A stretch of 64,000 nucleotides of DNA from Ruminococcus flavefaciens ND2009 (GTDB taxonomy: Bacteria; Bacillota; Clostridia; Oscillospirales; Ruminococcaceae). The DNA lies in contig NZ_JHXI01000018.1 of NCBI RefSeq assembly GCF_000621785.1, positions 25,058 to 89,057 of the forward strand. Direction: 5' to 3'. Under the pieces are notes generated by a model that worked only from the letters and a program-made list of their open reading frames with translations, was not told the origin of the DNA and did not search any database. This document shows positions 53,694-62,087 of this stretch, piece by piece. Positions within the stretch are counted from its first letter, which is position 1. Each line of letters begins with the position of its first letter. Made by a program: the position numbers and the translations under genes.

Positions 53694-53722
53694 ATTATAC
53701 CACAACAGAGCGATTTAATCAA
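53694..53722 (-). promoter_or_regulatory. promoter of the HipA-like gene
   Basis: Reverse strand TTGATT (53717-53722), a 17-bp spacer and TATAAT (53694-53699). Confidence 0.65.
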
Positions 53723-53734
53723 GTGACATTTATG

Positions 53735-54904
53735 CTATATTCTCATTAGCCTCTGATACTCCTCAATCTCAAGCTCACCATTGGCAGCCTTCTGCCGCAG
53801 CTCAATAGCGTACTCACCCCACTCAGCAAACTCAGACTTGCTCATCTTCTTTTTCATAAAACGAGCGTAGTGCTGCTTGTAGGCGCGGTTGTATATCTCC
53901 CACACAGGATCATTCTTGAGCTTGTCCTTGAAGGTGTGACGCATTGAGATGTCACGGCAGGACTTGGGCGGATTGCTGCTTATGAGTCGCTTGCAGTAGT
54001 GGGAGAAGGTGGTATGCTTCATGATGAACCACCGACCACAGTTGCGGCACTTGACAGGCATGAACTTCTCCTCGATGCACTTGAACAATTCAAAATACAG
54101 AAAGGCTCCCAGCGATGTGAAACGATAGGTCTTACAAAGTATGGGACCTTTTTTCGTTTCAATTATTGTATGTCCCATGCACATACTGCCGCTGGACTCC
54201 AGATTCATATACGAATTGCTGAGATTATGTGTTGCGGTAAACTTCTGAAATACTTCGATGACCTTTTCGCTTGCCGGATAGTTATTGTGGTCACAGAGTT
54301 CGTCTGCAAATGGCATAAAAACATTTTTTAATCGCAGCAGGTCTGCAACAAATGTTTCAAACTCATCAGCTATCCTTCTGATATGTGAAATGAATTCTAT
54401 CGCGTACTGTTTTTTCTCGGAATCATTCAACGCTTTTTCATCATCAAGATGATAGTCAGGAAGCCGTTTGAGCTCGTTGAGGTTTTCGCTGATATATCCG
54501 TTGTCTACTCCTTCTGACCTGTCTATAAAATAATAATCGTCATCCTCTTCATTGTTTTTCTGTCCTCTATAATAATTCACAAACAAGTCATCATAATAAG
54601 CAAACAAGTTTTGCAGAACACCTCTGCGGAAGTGCTGTTTGTCATACGGCGGAAGCTTCTTTGCGATATCAAAGATACGCTCATAAGCGTCTTCAACCTT
54701 TTGTGCTCGCTCACCGATTGCATACGGTTGATACTCAGAACTGATGTTCAGCTGCGATTTTGCACGTTTACAAACATCATAAACATATTCCAGATCCTTT
54801 ATATTTGCTGAAAAATAGCGAAGAAGTATTTCTCCGAGCGGGTACTCTCTCCCGTCTGATAAATATATCTTGCGGTCGTGGTAATGCACTTCTATCTCAA
54901 ACAT
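53735..54904 (-). CDS. DUF6076-like protein with C-terminal zinc-ribbon
   Basis: The 389-residue protein is mostly helical with an acidic middle (NNEEDDDYY). Near residue 285 it has MPVKCRNCGRWFIMKHTTFS then HYCKR..PPKSCRD, a zinc-binding site like those in DUF6076 proteins of clostridial mobile elements. ATG at 54904 follows AAAGGAG. It is probably DNA-binding, with no stated function. Confidence 0.72.
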   Translation of the reverse strand: MFEIEVHYHDRKIYLSDGREYPLGEILLRYFSANIKDLEYVYDVCKRAKSQLNISSEYQPYAIGERAQKVEDAYERIFDIAKKLPPYDKQHFRRGVLQNLFAYYDDLFVNYYRGQKNNEEDDDYYFIDRSEGVDNGYISENLNELKRLPDYHLDDEKALNDSEKKQYAIEFISHIRRIADEFETFVADLLRLKNVFMPFADELCDHNNYPASEKVIEVFQKFTATHNLSNSYMNLESSGSMCMGHTIIETKKGPILCKTYRFTSLGAFLYFELFKCIEEKFMPVKCRNCGRWFIMKHTTFSHYCKRLISSNPPKSCRDISMRHTFKDKLKNDPVWEIYNRAYKQHYARFMKKKMSKSEFAEWGEYAIELRQKAANGELEIEEYQRLMRI

Positions 54905-55066
54905 AGCTTCTCCTTTCAGAATTTGTGTTCGCAGTAGTTGATACAACTATCAGAACACTTGCGATCAATAATCATCTGCATAACGCTTTTAAATTTGATT
55001 GTTCACAAAAAGTTTACAAATAATAGATAATAAATCGAAACTGATAGAGTTATTATACAACATCTA

Positions 55067-55095
55067 TTGACTTCTGTCAAGGTCTGGTGTATACT
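55067..55095 (+). promoter_or_regulatory. promoter of the winged-helix gene
   Basis: TTGACT (55067-55072), a 17-bp spacer and TATACT (55090-55095), 73 bp before the ATG at 55168. Confidence 0.65.
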
Positions 55096-55167
55096 GAACA
55101 CAGTTAAGACGTCCGGACAACTCTTGACATCACAAGTAAAAACTCGAAACGCGAAAGGAAGATGTAG

Positions 55168-55533
55168 ATGAAAAACATGAACGTGACTAACTGCACAAGC
55201 TATTCTAATGGCGTCAACTCTCCGCTTGAGTATCTCAACATCACTACGCCTGCCGAGTTCAAGGTGGTGATGGATCTACTCTGCTACTACGACAGCGAAA
55301 AGAAAACCTCGACCATAAGCCGCACAGGTATCGCAAGAGATACTGCGATGTCGGTGAGCAATGTTGAGCGCGCACTGAAAACTCTTGCGCAGAAGGACAT
55401 CATTCGTATCCACAACAACTATGCTGACAACGGTCGTCAGGTCGAGAACTCATACGAAGTCGCATTCCTGAATTACGACATGGACGAGGACAAGCTCCGC
55501 GACGCAGAGTTGGCATTGAAATTTAAAAGCTGA
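55168..55533 (+). CDS. winged-helix DNA-binding protein of mobile elements
   Basis: The 121-residue protein has a helix-turn-helix of the HTH_36 type (TISRTGIARDTAMSVSNVER, ALKTLAQKDIIRIHNNYADN) as in replication or mobilisation proteins of plasmids and integrative elements. It lies just before the hairpin-rich region and the recombinase, so a role in element maintenance or excision control is likely but inferred. Confidence 0.72.
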   Translation: MKNMNVTNCTSYSNGVNSPLEYLNITTPAEFKVVMDLLCYYDSEKKTSTISRTGIARDTAMSVSNVERALKTLAQKDIIRIHNNYADNGRQVENSYEVAFLNYDMDEDKLRDAELALKFKS

Positions 55534-56240
55534 TTGTCATAGGGGCTGTGTCATGATGTCATAGGCTTATATATTAAGTATACAAGAGAATATATACTTA
55601 ATACAGAGAAGGAAGATATATATTACTTGATAGTTATATAAACTATGTGTCTTCTTTTCTTTGCAATAATAACTATGACAGGAAACGTGTAAGGAGTGAT
55701 TGTCCGAAACACGCGCAAAAAGCCCCGAGTTTACCGCCTTCAAAACCAAAATGGTATAGTTACCACACCGCTCCCGTTGAACGCGGTTGTCGCGCAACGT
55801 GGAGCGAGTTGGGGGATATATCAGAGGGAGAAAAAACGGACAAACCTGCGGTGCGGAAGTCGGTCCGCAAGACCGGCAAGCATAGCAAACGGCGTTCCGT
55901 TTGCCGCTGAAACGGGAGAACCCGTGCCCCTTTCGAGTCGCAGGTTAAATTTCGGTCGCATGAGCGACCGAATATTCATCTCGGACGGGCAGTGCCCGCC
56001 GAGAATTCGGGAAACCAAAGCAGTGACAGATAGTCGCATAAAAGCAAACATCCATGAAAACAGGTCTCATATCTTCATAGTGAAAGCCGTAAAAGGGCTG
56101 TTTTATGGTAAAAAATGCAGTCTCCTGAGTGACTGCAACAGATGTCAATACTGCACACAGACGTGAGAAAAAATCTGGTGGTATTGGTGATTACATTTTG
56201 AATTGAATAGTGGTACAATGTTGCGTACGGAGGGCAGAGT
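55534..56240. other. non-coding region: inverted repeat, oriT-like site and five-hairpin cluster
   Basis: No convincing gene is present. From left to right I see a perfect 11-bp inverted repeat (55572-55582 with 55593-55603); TGGTA..TACCA (55752-55765); a long stem CGCTCC-CGTTG..CAACG-GGAGCG (55769-55806); then five hairpins in 145 bp (55861-55874, 55885-55904, 55912-55925, 55951-55972, 55980-56003). The remainder, up to the small gene at 56241, shows nothing recognisable. Confidence 0.7.
55752..55806 (+). other. candidate origin of transfer
   Basis: Two inverted repeats, TGGTA-TAGT-TACCA and an 11-bp stem with one bulge, stand beside each other as in MOB_P-type oriT sites. No relaxase is encoded in the element. 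Assignment is tentative. Confidence 0.35.
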
Positions 56241-56390
56241 ATGACAAAAATCGATACGGACTTTGCAGTAAAATGTCTCATCGAAGCGCTGTTCGAGAAA
56301 GGAGTTATTAACAGCGCCACATACTTCAACATCATCAAAAATGAATTCAAGAACAAGGCTGAAAATGATACGAAAGGAATGGTGGCTTGA
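56241..56390 (+). CDS. 49-residue protein preceding the recombinase
   Basis: This short gene starts at ATG 56241 behind GGAGGG and encodes a helical protein (DFAVKCLIEALFEKGVINSA, TYFNIIKNEFKNKAEN). Its TGA overlaps the recombinase ATG (TGATG), so it is coupled to it. Small helical proteins often precede serine recombinases in such elements; it may be a recombination directionality factor, but that is inference. Confidence 0.7.
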   Translation: MTKIDTDFAVKCLIEALFEKGVINSATYFNIIKNEFKNKAENDTKGMVA

Positions 56391-58198
56391 TGTACAATAA
56401 CATAATGCTCGATAGAAATCGTCCGAGAAAGGTGGTTTTCTATGGAAGAGTATCAACAGATCACGAGGCGCAGTTGTCTGCACTCGAAAACCAGATCCAG
56501 TGGTATGAGGATCAGAAAAAATATCATCCGAACTGGAACGTAGTTGACCGCTACATAGACGAAGGCATCACAGGTACGCAGGCGAAGAAGCGTCCATCGT
56601 TTCTGAGAATGATAGCGGACGCTAAGAACGGAAAGTTCGACCTGATAGTTACCCGTGAGGTATGCCGATTTGCAAGAAACACGGTGGACACTCTCTCCTT
56701 CACAAGAGAGCTCCGAAACATAGGAGTTGAAGTATTCTTCGTCGAGGACAACATCTGGACGATGGACGGCGACGGAGAGCTCCGGCTCTCGCTTATGGCT
56801 ACGCTGGCGCAGGACGAGAGCCGCAAGGTCTCGGAGAGAGTTCGTGCAGGTCAGATGGTAAGCCGTGAAAAAGGAATACTGTACGGCAACGGAAATATTC
56901 TCGGCTACAATAAAGTTGGCGAGACCTATGTCGTTGATCCCGAACAGGCAGAGACGGTCCGAATGATATTCGACCTGTACCTGCAAGGGCTTGGCGGCAA
57001 GAAGATAGGCGATGAGTTGACACGGCTCCATTACAAAAACGCTTCTGGAGCTGTGAAGTGGGACTCCGGAAATATCCTGCGCATCATCCGCAATGCGACC
57101 TATATGGGACGAGTGGTATACAATAAGTCCCACAACAATAATTATCTCGACCAGCGGCGTATAGTAAATCAGGACGAGGACACATACATCATCGGTGAGA
57201 AAAAGTTTGAAGCTATCATCGATGAGGACAAATGGTACAAGGCAAATGCAATGCGCAGATCAAAGAAAAAGCCGACGCTGGTAGTCGGCGGAACAGTGCT
57301 GAGGTCGAGGTGTAATCCCTCAACAAATATGTGGACCAACAAGCTGATATGCTCCTGCGGTTCGGGTTTCAGACGTGACCTGTGGGGCAAGAACAAGGCA
57401 GGAGTTCCGAGCTGGGGATACCGCTGCTACAACAAGCTCAATCACGGCAGTGCAAAGGTGCGCAGAGAAGCAGGACTTGACACCACTGACTTCTGCGAAA
57501 TGAAAATGCTTCCGCAGTGGCGGCTTGATCTCATTGCTGAGCATATCTTCGAGGATACATTCGTAAACAAGCGAGAAGTATTCGCAAAAGTACTTGAGCT
57601 TGTTAAGAAATATTATCGCCCTGACGATACATCACCCGAGACACACAAGAGCGACAGTGAGATACTTGCAGAGATAAAAGCACTCGAAAGCAAGATCGAC
57701 AACCTCATAGATATGAGAGCTGAAGGAGTGCTTACAAAGGAGGCATTCACCAAAAAGCACAGCAAAATTCAAGCGGAGATAGATGAAAAGAAGAGACTGC
57801 TCAATGTTTCAACTGAGGAAGTGCCGAAGGATAATGCAGAAAGCTTCAAGGCAAGCATACGCAATATTGAACAGACACTTCACGCAATGTCTGACTTCAA
57901 GGGCGGAGCTTCCGCAGCCTTTATGGACAAGCTCATCAGCAGCGTACAGGTGGTCAACTCCAACAGCTATATCTTCAACATCAGATATAATGAGAACTAT
58001 ACAGGTGCAATGATGTGCACTGCAAGCGGCAGACGAAACAGAGCTGTCGTAAATATCGACGAGATAACGGACTCCCCTGACGGGGAGTCCGCTTCGCGTA
58101 AAAGGAGAAATGCCTGCCCGGATGATCAGCCATACAGGCTGCTATCGCTGACAAGAAGTAATTATAACTCATCAGAGTTGATCTGCACATACGATTAA
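56390..58198 (+). CDS. large serine recombinase (integrase of element 1)
   Basis: The 602-residue protein has the resolvase domain with catalytic Ser in VVFYGRVSTDHEAQLSALE, a Recombinase domain (MIFDLYLQGLGGKKIGDELT), a zinc-ribbon (LICSCGSGFRRD..YRCYNK) and a coiled coil (ALESKIDNLIDMRAEGVLTK). It would integrate and excise the element. The gene runs through att core CAGGCTGCTATCGC at 58135, and its last 16 codons (LTRSNYNSSELICTYD) come from the ppdK 3' side. In the circular form it should instead end with the 49-codon tail now at 33065-33213, about 635 residues. ATG at 56390 overlaps the previous stop. Confidence 0.93.
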   Translation: MYNNIMLDRNRPRKVVFYGRVSTDHEAQLSALENQIQWYEDQKKYHPNWNVVDRYIDEGITGTQAKKRPSFLRMIADAKNGKFDLIVTREVCRFARNTVDTLSFTRELRNIGVEVFFVEDNIWTMDGDGELRLSLMATLAQDESRKVSERVRAGQMVSREKGILYGNGNILGYNKVGETYVVDPEQAETVRMIFDLYLQGLGGKKIGDELTRLHYKNASGAVKWDSGNILRIIRNATYMGRVVYNKSHNNNYLDQRRIVNQDEDTYIIGEKKFEAIIDEDKWYKANAMRRSKKKPTLVVGGTVLRSRCNPSTNMWTNKLICSCGSGFRRDLWGKNKAGVPSWGYRCYNKLNHGSAKVRREAGLDTTDFCEMKMLPQWRLDLIAEHIFEDTFVNKREVFAKVLELVKKYYRPDDTSPETHKSDSEILAEIKALESKIDNLIDMRAEGVLTKEAFTKKHSKIQAEIDEKKRLLNVSTEEVPKDNAESFKASIRNIEQTLHAMSDFKGGASAAFMDKLISSVQVVNSNSYIFNIRYNENYTGAMMCTASGRRNRAVVNIDEITDSPDGESASRKRRNACPDDQPYRLLSLTRSNYNSSELICTYD

Positions 58199-58276
58199 CA
58201 TTTGCGCCCGTGTATACGGATAACTGATGTTAATAACGATCCCCCTGAATCATTTCGGTTCAGGGGGATTTTTTGT
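58135..58276 (+). repeat. attachment-site copy B with ppdK-type 3' end and terminator
   Basis: From the core at 58135 it reads, in the ppdK frame, AAIADKK-stop, like the ppdK C-terminus, then runs about 110 bp nearly identical to copy C (63586-63700), ending in the CCCCCTGAA..TTCAGGGGG terminator (58241-58267). Confidence 0.88.
58241..58274 (+). terminator. ppdK-type terminator, copy B
   Basis: CCCCCTGAA and TTCAGGGGG pair over 9 bp, followed by ATTTTTT. It now ends the recombinase transcript. Confidence 0.9.
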
Positions 58277-58357
58277 GTCTGGAATTGGCCGGATCACTGG
58301 TCTGATAGCAGTATAGGTGTAATCAGTACAGAGAAATGTAACCTGTACATCAACAAA

Positions 58358-58392
58358 AAGCCCTTACATTTTTGAACTGTAAGGGCTTTTTT
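58358..58392. terminator. terminator of the MBL hydrolase operon
   Basis: AAAAAGCCCTTACA..TGTAAGGGCTTTTTT, a long stem with A and T runs, usable in both directions. Confidence 0.88.
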
Positions 58393-58393
58393 A

Positions 58394-59203
58394 TTATAGT
58401 ATTTCTTCTCCGCTGTGCAGAGCTATGAGCTTGTCGCCCATTATATCTTTCATCATCTCGAATTCAGGAATGCCCGTGCAATGTCCGCTGTAAAATACGG
58501 TATCAAGCTGTGAAAGCTCCTGCGATGTCTGAATGATGACTGCTTTTTCTTCCTCGGTGTGCTCGCCCTCACGCTTCATCATGTGGAATCCTGTGATAAC
58601 ATAGTCGGGATAGCTGTCAAACAGTTCCTTGTATCGGTCAAGGATATTGAGTATGCCGTTATGGGAACAGCCGGACAGAAGCCAGCGTTTTCCATTTTGA
58701 ATGATAACAAGACATTGCTCGTGGCAGAAATCGTCACAGACCTTTTCGCCGTTTTTTATGCAGGACAGTTTTTTGTTTCCCTGCGGATAGCATCTCCTAC
58801 CTGTGATGCCGCTGAACAGAAACAGCTCGTCATCAAGTTCCATATCGCCGTCTATGAGCTGAATATTCGGCAGTTTAAGGATATCTGTATCAATGCCGAT
58901 GTAGCGATTGCCGTTGAAGTGGGGCTCGGCAGCCGACTTCTGCATGATTATCTGTGTGGTATGGTTTATCTGCGAGAATGGCAGAATACCTCCCGAGTGG
59001 TCATAGTGTCCGTGACTGAGTATCACAGTATCTACTGTGGACAGGTCTATGCCGAGAGTTTCAGCATTTTTTACAACTGCGTCGGTCTGCCCTGTATCAA
59101 GCAGCAGTTTGTGCTTTTCAGTCTCAATATATAACGAAAGCCCATGCTCTGCGATACAGTTTTCAGTACCGCAGGAGTTTTCTACAAGTGTGACGATTTT
59201 CAT
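58394..59203 (-). CDS. MBL-fold metallo-hydrolase
   Basis: The 269-residue protein has the metallo-beta-lactamase signature TVILSHGHYDHSGG, an upstream LLLDTGQTD and a C-terminal SGHCTGIPEFEMMKD. It belongs to the group often encoded with DUF134/NifX proteins and resembles the 7,8-dihydropterin-6-methyl-4-(beta-D-ribofuranosyl)-aminobenzene-5'-phosphate synthase-like branch. It shares one base with the upstream gene, so the two are coupled. The substrate is not established. Confidence 0.88.
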   Translation of the reverse strand: MKIVTLVENSCGTENCIAEHGLSLYIETEKHKLLLDTGQTDAVVKNAETLGIDLSTVDTVILSHGHYDHSGGILPFSQINHTTQIIMQKSAAEPHFNGNRYIGIDTDILKLPNIQLIDGDMELDDELFLFSGITGRRCYPQGNKKLSCIKNGEKVCDDFCHEQCLVIIQNGKRWLLSGCSHNGILNILDRYKELFDSYPDYVITGFHMMKREGEHTEEEKAVIIQTSQELSQLDTVFYSGHCTGIPEFEMMKDIMGDKLIALHSGEEIL

Positions 59204-59934
59204 CAGTGGTTACCGCAGCTGTGACTGCCACAACCGTGATCTCCGCAAGAATGTTCCTCACCGTGCTCGTGAGCATGGTGGTCGCAGGTGGGATTAGAGT
59301 TCTGTACAAGCGTCTGTGCAAGGAAAGCTGCCACAGCTTCATCGGCGCTGCCTATATTTCCGCCGTAAAGAGCGATACCTGCCTCCTGCATAGCCATCTG
59401 AGCTCCGCCGCCGATACCTCCGCAGATAAGAACGTCAGTCTGTGCGTTTTTCAGGAACCCTGCAAGAGCGCCATGTCCTGCACCCATTGTTCCAACTACC
59501 TGCTCGTTGATGATCTTGCCGTCGGCAACATCGTACAGCTTGAACTGCTCTGTTCTGCCGAAATGCTGAAAGATCTGTCCGTTTTCATAGGTTACTGCGA
59601 TTCTCATAATAGTGCTTCCTTTCTGAGTTATCCCCTCCGGGATCGTGTTGTCAAGAGTATAATTTCCGCCTGAAATGATGATGCGTCTGCCCTCCACCAG
59701 TGCCTGAGCGAGCTTTTTTCTTGCAGTATCATATATTGCCGTGACAGTCGTTCTCGCCACGTTCATCTCCTGAGCACACTGTTCCTGCGTCTTTGACTGA
59801 TAATCTATCAGACGTATCGTTTCAAACTCGTCAAGCGACATAACGACCGTATCGTTTGCTGTATCCTGATCGGGCGCAAAGCTCCAGTAATCGGGGTAAC
59901 AACATATACGGCGTGATTTCTGAGATCTTGGCAT
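59203..59934 (-). CDS. DUF134 regulator fused to a NifX/NifB-type cofactor-binding domain
   Basis: The 243-residue protein has an N-terminal DUF134 helix-turn-helix (MSLDEFETIRLIDYQSKTQE, ARTTVTAIYDTARKKLAQAL) and a C-terminal iron-molybdenum-cofactor-type domain (MRIAVTYENGQIFQHFG, DVLICGGIGGGAQMAMQEAG). It ends with a His/Cys-rich metal-binding tail. The promoter carries two TGACTTATGTCA palindromes, so it probably represses itself in response to metal or cofactor. It forms an operon with the MBL hydrolase gene. Confidence 0.9.
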   Translation of the reverse strand: MPRSQKSRRICCYPDYWSFAPDQDTANDTVVMSLDEFETIRLIDYQSKTQEQCAQEMNVARTTVTAIYDTARKKLAQALVEGRRIIISGGNYTLDNTIPEGITQKGSTIMRIAVTYENGQIFQHFGRTEQFKLYDVADGKIINEQVVGTMGAGHGALAGFLKNAQTDVLICGGIGGGAQMAMQEAGIALYGGNIGSADEAVAAFLAQTLVQNSNPTCDHHAHEHGEEHSCGDHGCGSHSCGNH

Positions 59935-59950
59935 ATCAGCATCTCATTTC

Positions 59951-59991
59951 TGACTTATGTCGATTATAACACATTTATTGACTTATGTCAA
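59951..59991 (-). promoter_or_regulatory. promoter and paired TGACTTATGTCA operators
   Basis: Reverse strand TTGACA (59986-59991), a 17-bp spacer and TATAAT (59963-59968). Two 12-bp sites, TGACTTATGTCG (59951-59962) and TGACTTATGTCA (59979-59990), are inverted-repeat operators over and after the promoter, 28 bp apart. Confidence 0.75.
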
Positions 59992-60014
59992 GTATAATTC
60001 TGCATTTCCGGATA

Positions 60015-60043
60015 TTGACGGATATTAATTCATTTGGTATAAT
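60015..60043 (+). promoter_or_regulatory. promoter of the chromate transporter genes
   Basis: TTGACG (60015-60020), a 17-bp spacer and TATAAT (60038-60043), just before the GTG start at 60064. Confidence 0.75.
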
Positions 60044-60063
60044 TCTTCTGTAGGAGTGATATT

Positions 60064-60627
60064 GTGAATAAGAATCTTGAATTGTTCCTGACCTTTATGA
60101 AGATCGGAGCATTTACATTTGGCGGCGGTTATGCGATGATACCGCTGATCCAGAAGGAAGTATGCGAAAACAAAAAATGGCTGAATGAAAAAGAAATATC
60201 TGATATTGTTGCAATTTCAGAATCAACACCGGGCCCGATCGCAATCAATGCCGCAACGTTTGTAGGATATAAGACATCGGGATTTCTCGGAGCGTGTATG
60301 GCTACGCTGGGAGTTGTTCTGCCGTCTTTCCTTATAATTTCGCTTATCTCCATGATATTGACGCAGTTTCAGAGCATCAGAGCAGTCCGTTATGCTTTTA
60401 TGGGTATAAGAGCAGCCGTCCTTGCACTAATATTAAAAGCACTGTGGATGATGTTCAAATCGGTGAAGAAGAAAAAGAAACCCTTTTCCTATGTGATCAT
60501 GGGACTTTCACTTGTGCTGACTGCTTTTCTGAAAATTGATGCTGTCTTTGTCATCATCGGCTGCGGCTTGTTTGGTTTGATCTGGTCGATTTTTAACAGA
60601 AAGGAGCAAAGCAATGGCACTGATTAA
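60064..60627 (+). CDS. chromate transporter, N-terminal-half type (ChrA family)
   Basis: The 187-residue membrane protein is a single CHR domain: FLTFMKIGAFTFGGGYAMIP, ISESTPGPIAINAATFVGYK and about six helices. Short-chain ChrA proteins work as pairs made by two genes, as here with the next gene. They export chromate or other oxyanions in some bacteria. The start is GTG at 60064 behind AGGAGT. It overlaps the next gene by 14 nt. Confidence 0.9.
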   Translation: MNKNLELFLTFMKIGAFTFGGGYAMIPLIQKEVCENKKWLNEKEISDIVAISESTPGPIAINAATFVGYKTSGFLGACMATLGVVLPSFLIISLISMILTQFQSIRAVRYAFMGIRAAVLALILKALWMMFKSVKKKKKPFSYVIMGLSLVLTAFLKIDAVFVIIGCGLFGLIWSIFNRKEQSNGTD

Positions 60628-61180
60628 ATTGTTTCTTGCCTTTCTGAAAATAGGTGCGTTCACCTTCGGCGGCGGATATGCAATGATCGCTATGATACAG
60701 GCGGAAGCTGAAAGTCAGGGCTGGCTGACACAGGAAGAGCTTGTGGATTTCGTCGCTCTGAGTGAGAGCACGCCGGGACCTCTTGCAGTAAATATGGCTA
60801 CATTTGCAGGAATGAGAACTGGCGGTGTTCTCGGAGCTATCATCGCAACACTTGGTATTATTCTGCCTTCCTTTATCATTATACTTATCATCGCAAAGTG
60901 TTTTGAGAAGTATGAGAAAAGCAAAGCTGTAGGCGGTATCATGTCGGGCTTGAAACCTGCTGTTGTCGGAATGATAGGTACAGCCTTTATATCTGTTACG
61001 AGGACAGTGTTCTTTCCGTCTGGTATCAGTATATCTGCTTTTTCTTCAGCGGGCTTTTGGATATTCCTCGGATTATTCGCCGTTACCACCGTGCTTGCGT
61101 TCAAAAAGGTACACCCGATCAAGATCATTATTCTGTCTGCGGTGATAGGAATAGGCGTAGGATATGGACTTGGATTATAA
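60614..61180 (+). CDS. chromate transporter, C-terminal-half type (ChrA family)
   Basis: The 188-residue second CHR domain protein shows FLAFLKIGAFTFGGGYAMIA and LSESTPGPLAVNMATFAG. It overlaps the first gene by 14 nt, so the two subunits are coupled and probably form a heterodimer. Actual substrate in this anaerobe is uncertain. Confidence 0.9.
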   Translation: MALIKLFLAFLKIGAFTFGGGYAMIAMIQAEAESQGWLTQEELVDFVALSESTPGPLAVNMATFAGMRTGGVLGAIIATLGIILPSFIIILIIAKCFEKYEKSKAVGGIMSGLKPAVVGMIGTAFISVTRTVFFPSGISISAFSSAGFWIFLGLFAVTTVLAFKKVHPIKIIILSAVIGIGVGYGLGL

Positions 61181-61199
61181 TAGAATTTAGAAAAACATA

Positions 61200-61228
61200 T
61201 TGACATTTTTCTATATGTATGATATAAT
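61200..61228 (+). promoter_or_regulatory. promoter of the ArsR operon
   Basis: TTGACA (61200-61205), a 17-bp spacer and TATAAT (61223-61228), 29 bp before the GTG start. Confidence 0.8.
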
Positions 61229-61257
61229 ATAGAAAATCTTCAATGTGAGGTGAGAAC

Positions 61258-61566
61258 GTGGAATTATCAAACAAGCAGATCACTGTGATATTCAAAGCCC
61301 TGTGCGATGAAAACAGAGTGCAGATATTCAGACTTCTGCAAAACGGCGAACTATGCGCCTGTCATCTCCTTGAGGAGCTTCACCTGAGTCAACCGACACT
61401 CTCTCACCATATGAAGGTACTCTGCGACAGCGGTCTTGTGGTCGGTAGAAAAGAGGGCAAGTGGATGCACTACTCTATTTCGCAGAAAGGTGCTAAGATA
61501 GCTATGGACTGCCTGAAAGAGATAACAGCAGTAACTGAAAATGATTGTGAATGCTGCAATAAATAA
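61258..61566 (+). CDS. ArsR-family metalloregulator
   Basis: The 102-residue repressor has the winged-helix pattern (ELCACHLLEELHLSQPTLSH, HMKVLCDSGLVVGRKEGKW). ELCACHLLE places two Cys at the alpha-3 site that senses As(III) or other soft metals in ArsR. A Cys-Cys pair also ends the protein (CECCNK). The start is GTG at 61258 after GAGGTGAG. It probably controls the genes that follow. Confidence 0.93.
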   Translation: MELSNKQITVIFKALCDENRVQIFRLLQNGELCACHLLEELHLSQPTLSHHMKVLCDSGLVVGRKEGKWMHYSISQKGAKIAMDCLKEITAVTENDCECCNK

Positions 61567-61588
61567 GCCGTATGACCATACGGCTTAA
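61565..61588 (+). terminator. hairpin after arsR
   Basis: AAGCCGTATG and CATACGGCTT form a perfect 10-bp stem with a 2-nt gap, followed by AAAACAA rather than T residues, so it may be a partial terminator or a processing site. Confidence 0.5.
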
Positions 61589-61640
61589 AACAATATCAAC
61601 AAATAGATATATCTAAATATGACTATTGGAGGAAATAAAA

Positions 61641-62087
61641 ATGGATCATGTTTCAAAAGCGGTACAGTATTTTGAGAAAGGGTTTATGTGTTCACAGGCA
61701 GTATTTGCGTCGTTTGCAGAACAGTTCGGTATAACGGAAAAGCAGGCACTTCAAATAGGTGCTTGTTTCGGTGGTGGTATGAGAAAGGCTGAGGTATGCG
61801 GTGCGTGTACGGGTGCACTTATGGTGCTCGGTATGAAATACGGTCAGTTTGATGAAAACGATCTTGAAAGCCGTGCTGCTCAGAGTGCAAAAGCATCTGA
61901 GTTCCTTGATAAGTTCAAAAATCGCAAAGGTTCATATATATGCCGTGAGATACTCGGATGCGATATTTCTACCGATGAAGGCAGAAACTACGCACGGTCA
62001 AACGGTCTGTACAGCAAGTACTGCCCCGAAATGGTAAGGACGGCAGCAGAGATACTGACTGAAATACTCGGAGGTGATGAAGAATAG
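61641..62087 (+). CDS. C_GCAxxG_C_C family protein
   Basis: The 148-residue protein has the family pattern: KGFMCSQAVFASFAEQFG, GACFGGGMRKAEVCGACTGA and a final KYCPEMVRTAAEIL, all with the conserved Cys residues that bind a metal or cofactor. Such proteins accompany permeases and thioredoxin-like proteins in metal or redox operons. ATG at 61641 follows GGAGG. It overlaps the next gene by one base. Confidence 0.9.
   Translation: MDHVSKAVQYFEKGFMCSQAVFASFAEQFGITEKQALQIGACFGGGMRKAEVCGACTGALMVLGMKYGQFDENDLESRAAQSAKASEFLDKFKNRKGSYICREILGCDISTDEGRNYARSNGLYSKYCPEMVRTAAEILTEILGGDEE

Larger units (their letters stand above)
33051..58148 (+). mobile_element. integrative element 1 inserted at the ppdK 3' end
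   Basis: The 25 kb between att copies A and B carries a type I restriction-modification locus, several regulators, toxin-antitoxin-like genes, metabolic cargo and, at its right end, a serine recombinase. I saw an oriT-like region but no relaxase or conjugation genes, so it resembles an integrative and mobilisable element. Base composition is mosaic, with several very AT-rich genes. Confidence 0.8.

Noticed and set aside
55567..56483. Several overlapping small frames on both strands
   Set aside because: They run through hairpins and AT-rich repeats and have no ribosome binding sites or conserved motifs; only 56241-56390 was accepted.
33266..58134. Full conjugative element
   Set aside because: I found no relaxase, coupling protein or type IV secretion genes, so only mobilisation in trans can be suggested.
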